64,000 bases of DNA from Prevotella sp. (GTDB taxonomy: Bacteria; Bacteroidota; Bacteroidia; Bacteroidales; Bacteroidaceae): NCBI GenBank assembly GCA_017650905.1, contig JAGCDZ010000100.1:124001-188000 (forward strand), read 5' to 3'. The stretch's first letter is position 1. Every line of letters starts with the position of its first letter. The notes under the pieces were generated by a model. The model saw only the letters and a program-made list of their open reading frames with translations. It was not told the origin of the DNA and did not search any database. Shown here in pieces: positions 36,301 to 41,544 of the stretch. Made by a program: the position numbers and the translations under genes.

Positions 36301-39229
36301 AGGTGTTCCCTATACTGATACTACAGCTCTTGACCTTGCTACCACAACCACACAGTGGAGGGATCGCGGCAATGTGTATGGCTCTGGTTCTGGTCTTGGA
36401 ACCTATGAGACGAAGGTTTTGAAGTCAGGTGCAGCAGGCACGTCGGCTACCGATTATGTCACCTTTACCAGACATGGCACGTCGTCAGGTTCCGTCACCG
36501 ACTTTACGACGGTTGACATCAAGGGCGGTACCATCTATCAGAATGTCTATGGTGGTGGCGCACTCTCCAGTGTCGGACCTCCAAGGTTAGGACAGACAGA
36601 AGACCCCCAAAAAACAATAACACTTTGTAAGGTAACTATTGAAGGTGGTCAAATAGGAACAGAAAATGGCTGGACCCAAGGCTATGGCGGCAGCGTGTAT
36701 GGTGCCAGCCGTGGTGGTGGTCTCTATACCTTCAGTTCCGAAGAGGTTCCTCAAGGGAGTGTTCCCGCAAACGAATCGGCAGACAAATATGCCACGACTT
36801 GCTATACAGAGGTCAATATGAATGGCGGTACCGTCTGGGGCGATGTCTATGGCGGCGGCGAGGCCGGTATCGTGAAGCATGATACCGATGTCAACCTGAT
36901 GGGTGGCGTTATCAAACACGATGCCTACGGTGGTGGACGTGGTATAACCACTATTGCTGCTAATGTGGGCAACGTGACGGTGGATCTGAACGGAACGACT
37001 ACTGGTTCGCAATCCGGCGGTTATACCGGTACACCAATAGGCGGTGTCGACAGTAATGAGAATACTGCCAAAGGCTGCGTCGTCGGCAGGGTATTCGGAT
37101 GTAATAATGTCAATGGTACGCCTAAGGGCAGCGTGCTGGTCTATGTGCATGCCACACAGAGAGCCGGGGCTGCCAACGTTGCTGCCAAGACGGCAGCCAC
37201 GAAGAACAGCAATGGCGAATATGACTTCAAATCCTTCGACGTGGAGGCGGTCTATGGCGGCGGCAACTTAGCAGCCTATGAACCAACCAAAGCCATTACT
37301 GGTACGGCAGCAGAAAAAGAGGAGGCCAAAACGGTTGTCATCATCGATGGCTGTTATCTTACCAGCATCGGTCAGGTGTATGGCGGCGGTAATGCAGCTT
37401 CTGTGTCAGCTACCGATGTCACCGTCAATGGTGCTAAAGAGATTGGCGAGGTGTTCGGAGGCGGTAATGGTAAGGATGATGTGTCATACGACAGTGGTGT
37501 CACAATCAAACCTAACCCTGGAGCCAACGTGGGCTATAGAAATTATTCTGAACATTACCAAGATGGAACTGTTTGGAAAGTTAGGGATATGGCAGCCTAT
37601 GACACCAAAGAAGAAAGAGAGGCAGCCACTGACCCAGAAACAGGCATTGTCTATGGTACAGGTAAGACGCAGGTGACCATCTATGGCGGTAATGTCCATG
37701 CCGTCTATGGCGGCTCGAACACAAAGGGTAACGTACGTGTGGCTTCTGTAGCCCTGCTCGACGGTGAGACCAACCAGTCGTGTGACTTCAATGTGGATGA
37801 GGCCTACGGCGGCGGTAAGAATGCCGATATGGACGGTACGGCTACGCTGATTATGAATTGTATCCAAGGCATGAAAGAAGTATATGGTGGTGCTGAGGAT
37901 GCCGACGTGCTGGACAATGTGGAACTAAATATCACCAATGGTACGTTCGACCAGGTGTTTGGTGGCAACAACAAGGGCGGACGCGTCGCAGGTTCCATTA
38001 CCGTGAACATTGAGGAGACGGGCTGTCAGCCGGTCATCATCGGTGAGCTTTATGGCGGCGGTAACCTGGCAGGCTACTCCATCTATGGCTACAAGCAGGT
38101 GAACGGCAAGTGGAGGCCGCGTACATCAGACACCGATGAAGGTACAGGTCCTAATACACCTTATGCTTCTCCGGTAGTCAACGTGAAGTCGTTCACCGGC
38201 ATCGGTAACGTCTTTGGCGGTGGCTATGGTCAGGGTGCTGTGATGGTAGCCGACCCAACGGTGAACATCAATGTGGTGAAGGGAAGGTTCAGTGATAAGA
38301 CATCGGCTGAGCGGTTCACTGTCAAGGGCTATGTGCTTGAAGATGATCCTAATAATAGTGGAAAGAAACGCTATTCCAAGACGATAGGCGGCAATACGGT
38401 GTATGTTCCTGAACACGAAGAGAACACCATCGGTGCCATCTACAATGTCTTCGGTGGCGGTAATGCTGCCGAGGTCATCGGCACGCCTCACGTGAACATC
38501 GGTACGTTGACGGGCGAGGTTATCAGTCTTGTATCGAAGCCTATCGAAGACAGTGAAGGTAAGACGCCTTCGCAGGATGGTTGGACGCCCTCATACGAAA
38601 TAAGGACCGTTGAAGGTGTCGACATCCGTGGCAACGTCTTCGGTGGCGGTAATGAGGCAGCGGTGACGGGCGACACCAAGGTGGTTATCGGAAAGAACGA
38701 TGCCGTCAAGACCTATAGCTTCACCTCGTTTGATGCGGCAAGTGGAGGAAATGTCTGGTCTTCAGGCCTTGCACAGACCACAGGTGAAACTAAGAACGGT
38801 TTAGCCGAGGTGGTCATCCTTACCAACGGCAAGTACGGTGACTTTGTGGGACAGAAGTACTATGTCAGTCCAAATGCAACAGCAAACGGTACTGCAAGAA
38901 CAGAACTGATGGATGCAAGTGGAAATGGTACCTCACTCTATGTTGCCATCAAGCCATTTGAGCAGAAGAAGACCTATAGCTTCACATCATGGAGTGCCTC
39001 AACTGGAGGTACAGAATATAGCTCAGGTACCGCTGCTCCTACTGGCAACTTCAAAATCTTCAACAACAAGGAGTATATGCAGATTGAGGTGCTCACTAAT
39101 GGAGAGGCCAGTTGGGTAGGCAGGACATTCTATGTTCCCGTAAATGCAGCAACAGACGGAAATACAAGAACGCAACTGCGCAAGGCAACTGGTGATCCGG
39201 AAGCTGTTTGGGTTTCAATAAGCGAATAA
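27314..39229 (+). CDS. giant secreted Y/F-G-G-G repeat protein
   Basis: About 3971 residues. ATG 27314 is preferred over an in-frame TTG at 27290: it gives signal peptide MTYKDRYRLIYTLLLTALLA (to G-x-S-L-N-V-M-A-Q, cleavage near 29), and the DNA around it (GACGATATGACATACAAGGAT) resembles the leader of the other giant gene. Nearly the whole protein is repeats of the form G-N/S-V-Y/F-G-G-G, then a few residues, then T-x-V-T/N-I/V, as expected for a beta-helix fibre. Larger modules recur: THGYSALVRGN three times, a LEFLQTLSL-like helix before TIDG three times, GRVFGCN and NIEETGC blocks twice. The C-terminus has two about 85-residue copies beginning KTYSFTS. There is no type IX sorting tail. 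Function is not recognisable; a surface fibre or adhesin is the best guess. Confidence 0.82.
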   Translation: MTYKDRYRLIYTLLLTALLAGGSLNVMAQGVVVHGNVYGGGNLADVKTNTAVNMSAGTVKGNVFGGGKGTGENSFTCDKAMVGEEVADNACEDPDSETNKNKGTIVTISNGTVGTLEGTGDTQTLKDGTGNVYGGGEVGRVEWNTQVRIGVGTGGGTFAPVIYGSVFGAGKGLETHGYSALVRGNSTVTVQGDAKIGYNVYGGGENSTVGRYWVKDIPATACTGETPPTAPTDLPTGMPYKQRKGGICHVTIQGNADIGYNGATDTKGNVFGAGKGVEPHFVASGPGMSQKMTNTNELVGFTATTGQTAEEAYLEFLQTLSLVTNSYVTIDGSAKVKGSVYGGSESGFVQTNTNVTILGSDCVIGTTTYGNVFGGGKGLSTFAEAGKVKGTTTVAISDGTVKGNVYGGGSLGDVGTITKPADYNYTWKKTDGSNNYNIHYNNDITGTNTNSGICTVTISGGTIGTGGTVSSEHGNVFGAGRGLDDTWWCEKAIAFATDVSVTAGTVNGNVYGGGEIGRVEDDAKVTIGDPAVTDALEITGSVFGAGAGKKTHGYSALVRGNADVTIQGIAKVGGSVYGGGEIASVGRFKVDGGLPSKPQSGGICKVAVKDDAEITGNVFGACKGVESEYVQSNYKSFCSMQTHAIGTKDKDGNDLAENTYWNYYEPNHTFIWRYYPTEAEYLVFLKTLALTSNTEVTIDGRATVNGSVYGGGELGITLGNSTVDMLGGSVIHNVFGGGSLADTNTTMWDATHNQLYDYVELELINGLSHVTGYYEKSGDDYTLTSDVTAQSGHTYYAIYKTKVNLLGGTIGGDAYGGGLGRLAKAEVAADPSNNIAGQAAVKPIEARVYGDVKVNLNGMTVGEWNDASTTIQSLLSTTAIDGNGDNDRTDNDDDYYVVKSKGCIVNRVFGCNDLNGSPQGNVMVHVFATQNASASKTVVGDKFINDNIDLTKGTSETDEAYLTRLKDIHAKEIVLATALSINTSSYEIGESATSSEVKTAINNVIGAINEKTAAQINAVKYDLKAVYGGGNEAAYNPVTPYHPTTAATGSKVQVIIEGCEYTSIETVYGGGNAAPVPEANVAIKAAYEIETVFGGGNGKDNKESDNSVNEGADIGTLDHGSTTYGTGNANTLITGGYIHEAYGGSNERGTIMGTVNLTSNAISPCDMLVKKMVTAGKNADIMGDAITVLGCMPNSWVDEYYGGADNANVHGNVELTITSGNFHKVFGGNNKSGIIMGHIKVNIEETGCIPINIDELYLGGNNAAYSYFGYYVVPETDENGNIVMEDGKPKPLLTDGRLTFEPRVSATDTHKAVKKMFRGTNYEEYSGTGDDTFSHYDEHPELNIISCTHIGQVFGGGYGTGATMYADPTVNINMIQGNNYSNITQSDDNPYQLGEIGDVFGGGNAADVIGDPTVNIGTVENVQLHQSHNATDGYTMSGNQPVLGAYITGSVYGGGKGEADNFFCDKAMIGKNGDGIANPIGGPTVNIYKGIVIGNVYGGGKVGRVEKNTEVTIGHGNGGSGTGSPIIKGNVFGGGAGVNTHGYSALVRGNPTVLIEGDAKVLGSVYGGGEIASVARYDVSGGAPVALAQINGHYSGYCTVTVQGYAEIGPDGMKMYHSEITDGTDKPDDFGHVFAAGKGILPKVYDYTVPTSTDYHSTTYEIKEHMPRRMVLYKDKKSSYWEYVDQNFVEPANATASDLANQNVWEYFSSEEAYFDFIETLALSTQTELTIGGHAFVKGSAYGGSENGTVQFNTNVTIQGNCQIGQGKEITTRYEDYTGGSLFGLTTPPIKSGSGPTAVYYDLECASWDYGKVEGSNTIYAPYDPNANATAPLDKYPAVGTATAKSTEGGRRIASDGHTYYGNVFGGGSGSVPYFDTRKGISRYIMTAGQVKGDATVTIEGGHILTNVYGGCEATNVLGKATVTMTDGTIGVPRTLAQIDAHPVTCYLFGAGKGDQRVFFNKDTNVEDVEVEITGGKIFGSVFGGGEDGHVLRDVTVTIGAAGVNGASPSGPSIGNWGTSYVDGNVFGGGRGFGGDAYTAGNIAGSVKMEIKGGSILGSVYGGGRLGSVGYGLFDAVTNDVITPGYGEMRKDTDTETGFSTDGFFTNGRGHIDITISGGTIGNTLEYIVPNATNMAEAGIPENDRDISKWNDDNKYWDTWKEFYNISKTEFDPITGQLTHTKGGNVFAGGMGRFYKVDGNTYITDIDWRKLGCVKSTKLSITGGTIRSNVYGGGELGQVVGYHTVKDAQGNIVYTDANNTIAEVTGTEITIQGSNTTIGSEVKDGETVKYTFGSVFGGGYGSLMDEIPGTTSKPKFDAGLVKEDTKIDMQNGEVKASIYGGGEMASVEGSTDVAVSDGTVGIAPITISNTKRYFGGAKMGNVYGGGSGHGNTVRSGKIFKNTNVSISGGTIYHNVYGGGAYGTVGDFDYTEDPNENNKVVGVKGLKTSGTGVATVTITGGTIGTDGKENGMVFGSSRGDINEPGKRDDHTAWVYDANVTIGTSGEGTAAPQPQIKGSVYGSGENGHTFNNTDVKIYSGTIGITSGYDITYTENGQTVTKGGADYPYRGNVYGGGCGTDKYYSNHEEEIHDGNGQLYNALAGIVYGNTNVTITGGHIVRNVYGAGAMGSVGRYAKYESGENKGKDKIIKNSSVTNGFGLSWPYKFEYALDATSTEQNTVYTGKTTIDISGDARIGCGGTDDGNVFGAARGSADVGEYGITEQRYEEALLANVRETEVKVRYDTTPTNLSVASSTGTGACITGSVFGGGEDGHVYENAKIEITGGLIGHSVYGGGKGKGTYPGKLKEITGNHAEYETDVASWIAGKIYGNTWVKMTGGHVMRNVYGGGNLGSVGKGNYAGGAGDYYPAGYGEKITTALSENTDFMGSGKAKVEILGGTIGTPDGEEAYLATGNVFGSSRGRTAADVGALSPRYEYAPDFFLGYCNETEVIIGTEATGTVGGTDYVAASGPTIYGSVYGGGRDGHVRRETKVTINEGTIGVPYTDTTALDLATTTTQWRDRGNVYGSGSGLGTYETKVLKSGAAGTSATDYVTFTRHGTSSGSVTDFTTVDIKGGTIYQNVYGGGALSSVGPPRLGQTEDPQKTITLCKVTIEGGQIGTENGWTQGYGGSVYGASRGGGLYTFSSEEVPQGSVPANESADKYATTCYTEVNMNGGTVWGDVYGGGEAGIVKHDTDVNLMGGVIKHDAYGGGRGITTIAANVGNVTVDLNGTTTGSQSGGYTGTPIGGVDSNENTAKGCVVGRVFGCNNVNGTPKGSVLVYVHATQRAGAANVAAKTAATKNSNGEYDFKSFDVEAVYGGGNLAAYEPTKAITGTAAEKEEAKTVVIIDGCYLTSIGQVYGGGNAASVSATDVTVNGAKEIGEVFGGGNGKDDVSYDSGVTIKPNPGANVGYRNYSEHYQDGTVWKVRDMAAYDTKEEREAATDPETGIVYGTGKTQVTIYGGNVHAVYGGSNTKGNVRVASVALLDGETNQSCDFNVDEAYGGGKNADMDGTATLIMNCIQGMKEVYGGAEDADVLDNVELNITNGTFDQVFGGNNKGGRVAGSITVNIEETGCQPVIIGELYGGGNLAGYSIYGYKQVNGKWRPRTSDTDEGTGPNTPYASPVVNVKSFTGIGNVFGGGYGQGAVMVADPTVNINVVKGRFSDKTSAERFTVKGYVLEDDPNNSGKKRYSKTIGGNTVYVPEHEENTIGAIYNVFGGGNAAEVIGTPHVNIGTLTGEVISLVSKPIEDSEGKTPSQDGWTPSYEIRTVEGVDIRGNVFGGGNEAAVTGDTKVVIGKNDAVKTYSFTSFDAASGGNVWSSGLAQTTGETKNGLAEVVILTNGKYGDFVGQKYYVSPNATANGTARTELMDASGNGTSLYVAIKPFEQKKTYSFTSWSASTGGTEYSSGTAAPTGNFKIFNNKEYMQIEVLTNGEASWVGRTFYVPVNAATDGNTRTQLRKATGDPEAVWVSISE

Positions 39230-39247
39230 AAAGGGGATGATTTTTAC

Positions 39248-39299
39248 AAGGCCTTCCAACACTTTTTACATGGCTTTCAAAAAAGTGTTGGAAGGCCTT
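39248..39299. terminator. perfect 20-bp inverted repeat after giant gene
   Basis: AAGGCCTTCCAACACTTTTT pairs perfectly with its complement at 39280-39299, with a 12-base loop. It lies 19 bp after the stop. No T-run follows, so it could be a processing or stabilising hairpin acting with the next terminator. Confidence 0.65.
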
Positions 39300-39304
39300 C
39301 CTGC

Positions 39305-39331
39305 AAAAAATCCATAGCCAATGGATTTTTT
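39305..39331. terminator. intrinsic terminator (bidirectional type)
   Basis: AAAAAATCCAT, loop AGCCA, ATGGATTTTTT: an 11-bp stem whose ends provide A- and T-runs. It lies between the giant gene and the promoter of the orphan STAS-like gene. Confidence 0.7.
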
Positions 39332-39340
39332 ACTAAGAAA

Positions 39341-39372
39341 TTTGGATAATAAATAAAAAACTTGTATCTTTG
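39341..39372 (+). promoter_or_regulatory. Bacteroidetes promoter TTTG-N20-TATCTTTG
   Basis: TTTG at 39341-39344 and TATCTTTG at 39365-39372 with 20 bp between, a full match to the -33/-7 consensus. It places the transcript start about 20 bp before the ATG at 39398. Confidence 0.8.
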
Positions 39373-39397
39373 CAGTATCACGTGTAATAGATGCATT

Positions 39398-39700
39398 ATG
39401 ATAGAATTCAGGTTTATAGACTACGGAACAGATTTTGGAACTCGCGACATGGGTCAGAAGTTGCGTCAAAAGCTATTGACACTTATCAAGGATAATGAGA
39501 GAATTGTACTTGATTTTACAGGTGTTAATGTGGTGTCTAATGCATTTGCCGATGAATGTATTGCTAAACTGCTTCTCGAGATGTCGCTTGACGAGTTGAA
39601 GTGCCATACCACCTTTCGCGGACTGAACCCTTTGGCAGAGCGAAGCGTGCTGGTGGCACTACAACGCAGATATAAGGTTTTAACTGAATCACGAGCCTAA
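39398..39700 (+). CDS. STAS-like (DUF4325-type) protein, orphan paralogue
   Basis: 100 residues; the ATG after the promoter is used, giving MIEFRFIDYGTDFGTRDMG, which aligns end to end with the 26994 protein. About 14 of 93 aligned residues differ by eye. The loop reads NVVSNAFADE instead of NVVSNSFADE, and C/R residues are swapped around HTTF. Unlike its paralogue it has no HATPase gene beside it, but has its own strong promoter and terminator. It may compete for the same ATPase partner (inference). Confidence 0.8.
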   Translation: MIEFRFIDYGTDFGTRDMGQKLRQKLLTLIKDNERIVLDFTGVNVVSNAFADECIAKLLLEMSLDELKCHTTFRGLNPLAERSVLVALQRRYKVLTESRA

Positions 39701-39716
39701 TGCCGTGAGCAGTGAG

Positions 39717-39757
39717 CCGTAATCTCATCCTTAAAGAGATTACGGTTCCTGTTTTTT
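39717..39757 (+). terminator. intrinsic terminator of the STAS-like gene
   Basis: CCGTAATCTC and GAGATTACGG form a perfect 10-bp stem with a 9-base loop; GTTTTTT follows shortly after. The convergent MgtC-family gene ends at the same place. Confidence 0.75.
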
Positions 39758-40211
39758 AGGAGGCGGAGCGATGCTTGTCGAGCTTGTGAAGGAAGAAGTT
39801 GAAGGCTTCGAGGCCGACAAGGACGAGGAAAGTGGCGGCGGCTGAGAGAATGTACATGCCACCTCCGCAAGCCAGACCAATGGCGGCTGTCACCCAAAGG
39901 CCGGCGGCGGTGGTGAGGCCGCGCACGACGTTTTCACTCTTATGGAAGATGATGGTACCGGCACCGATGAAACCGATACCCGATACGACTTGGGCTGCTA
40001 CACGAGAGACATCCCAACGGTGTTCGGGTGTGCCGAGTGCACCCTCGAAGCCGTAGGCAGAAACGATCATAAACAGGGCTGAGCCTAAGGCTACCAGGAA
40101 ATGGGTGCGCATGCCGGCTTCCTTCGACCGGTATTCACGTTCCAAACCGATGGCACCACCCAGCAGAGCTGCCACGAAGATGCGCAAGATAAATTCCCAA
40201 GTCATTTCCAT
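39756..40211 (-). CDS. MgtC/SapB family membrane protein
   Basis: 151 residues. It has the MgtC signature LLGGAIGLEREYRSKEAGMR-T near the N-terminus, then hydrophobic segments (HFLVALGSALFMIVSAYGF, VVSGIGFIGAGTI, GLTTAAGLWVTAAIGLACGG and a last helix), with a short basic C-terminus. The family consists of inner-membrane proteins, some tied to low-Mg survival or ATP-synthase modulation; housekeeping members like this short one are of unclear role. It lies 45 bp downstream of the GNAT-like gene on the same strand and is probably co-transcribed with it. Confidence 0.9.
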   Translation of the reverse strand: MEMTWEFILRIFVAALLGGAIGLEREYRSKEAGMRTHFLVALGSALFMIVSAYGFEGALGTPEHRWDVSRVAAQVVSGIGFIGAGTIIFHKSENVVRGLTTAAGLWVTAAIGLACGGGMYILSAAATFLVLVGLEAFNFFLHKLDKHRSAS

Positions 40212-40264
40212 AATTTACAATTTGACAATTTACAATTTACAATTGATTTTGACAATTTACAATT
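40212..40264. repeat. AATTTAC heptad spacer
   Basis: AATTTAC recurs (40212, 40227, 40234, 40254) with slightly altered copies between. It fills the gap between two co-directional minus-strand genes; the stop codon of the upstream gene lies inside the last copy. Confidence 0.7.
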
Positions 40265-41408
40265 CTTTTTTGTAGCAGCGGTGGCGGCGGTGGATGGTGG
40301 ATTCCAAGTACTGCCATTGGGAGAGAACACCCTCGTTGGACTCCATCTGCGGACCCGTTATGGCCCACTCGAAGCCATAGGCCTGGAACTGACGGATGAG
40401 GTCGTCGAAGATGAGGGCATTGGCACCCTTGCTGCGGTATTCAGGCAGGACACCGATGAGCAACAGGTCGACGGTGTCGGTCTGGTGCCATTTCAGGATC
40501 TTCAGCAGGTGCCACCAGCCGAAGGGCAGGAAGCGTCCGTCGTTGGTCTTCTGCAGCGCCCGCGAGAACGAGGGGAAGGTGATGCCGAAGCCCACCATCT
40601 GGTCGCCGTCCATGATGGCGGTGACGAGGTTGAGGTCGGCTATCTTGATATAGTCGTTGACCAGTTTGTCGATCTGTTTCTGTGAGAGTTGGCTGAAACC
40701 GTAGAGGTCTTTATAGGTGGCATTCAGCAAGTCGAAGACTTTCTGGCCGTAACCTTCCTGGATCAATTCGTGGCGGGTGAACTTATGCACCCTCAGTCCG
40801 TAGCGCTTGCGCACCATCTCCGTCAATTTGGCAAACTTCTCGGGCACGACTTCTGGCACTTTTACCTTGCACTCCACATAGTCATTGTCTTTCTCGAAGG
40901 CCATCTGCTCCATGTGATGCGAGTAGTAGGGATAGTTGTAGTTGATATACATGGTGGAGAGTTGGTCGAAGCCCTCAACGAGCATACCTTCGCGGTCGGT
41001 ATCGATGAAACCCAACGGTCCGGCAATCTCCGTCATCCCCCTGGCTTGTCCCCAGTTTTTCACTGCCTTTATCAGGGCGGCAGACACCTCTGGGTCGTCG
41101 ATGAAATCAAACCATCCGAAACGGACGGCTTTGCGATTCCAGCGCTCATTGGCTCGGCGGTTGATGATGGCCGCCACGCGACCGACGATTTTGGGTGTTG
41201 GGTGTTGGGTGTTGGGTGATTGCTTGTAAGCAAGGAAATACTCCGCCTCGCAGCATTCGAAGGAGGGGTTCTTATCCCGTCGCAGAGTTGCCATTTCATC
41301 GGAATATAAATAAGGTACGGCACAATCGTTATCGCGATATAGGTCGTAGTAAAACTGAATAAACTGCTTCAGTTCCCGTTTCGTTTCAACGCGTTTGATT
41401 TTAATCAT
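40257..41408 (-). CDS. GNAT-like acyltransferase family protein
   Basis: 383 residues. The start is the ATG (MIKIKRVETKRELKQF) 6 bp after a consensus -7 element; an upstream in-frame ATG lies before the promoter and is rejected. Features include YYDLYRDNDCAVPYLYSDE near the N-terminus, IAGPLGFIDTDREGMLVEG in the middle, and a C-terminal half with VDLLLIGVLPEYRSKGANAL, which resembles the acetyl-CoA-binding motif A of GNAT enzymes. Substrate is unknown. Near residue 65 the peptide SPNTQHPTPK is encoded by four perfect copies of a 7-bp repeat, an apparent insertion in a surface loop. Confidence 0.75.
   Translation of the reverse strand: MIKIKRVETKRELKQFIQFYYDLYRDNDCAVPYLYSDEMATLRRDKNPSFECCEAEYFLAYKQSPNTQHPTPKIVGRVAAIINRRANERWNRKAVRFGWFDFIDDPEVSAALIKAVKNWGQARGMTEIAGPLGFIDTDREGMLVEGFDQLSTMYINYNYPYYSHHMEQMAFEKDNDYVECKVKVPEVVPEKFAKLTEMVRKRYGLRVHKFTRHELIQEGYGQKVFDLLNATYKDLYGFSQLSQKQIDKLVNDYIKIADLNLVTAIMDGDQMVGFGITFPSFSRALQKTNDGRFLPFGWWHLLKILKWHQTDTVDLLLIGVLPEYRSKGANALIFDDLIRQFQAYGFEWAITGPQMESNEGVLSQWQYLESTIHRRHRCYKKEL
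41191..41218. repeat. (TTGGGTG)x4 inside the GNAT-like gene
   Basis: Four perfect tandem 7-bp copies within coding sequence. Gain or loss of one copy would shift the reading frame. Confidence 0.9.
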
Positions 41409-41413
41409 TGGTG

Positions 41414-41445
41414 CAAAGTTACGAATAAACGAGAGAAAAACCAAA
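41414..41445 (-). promoter_or_regulatory. Bacteroidetes promoter TTTG-N20-TAACTTTG
   Basis: On the minus strand TTTG (41445-41442) and TAACTTTG (41421-41414) are 20 bp apart. The ATG at 41408 follows almost at once, so the mRNA has a very short leader. A second TAACTTTG lies at 41495-41488. Confidence 0.75.
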
Positions 41446-41544
41446 TATTTTTGAGTTTTTCCGAGTGCAAAGTAAGTTCGGCGAAGCCAAAGTTACGAAA
41501 AAACCTGTGATGATGTTCAGTTTTCTGTGCATTTTAACGATTAT

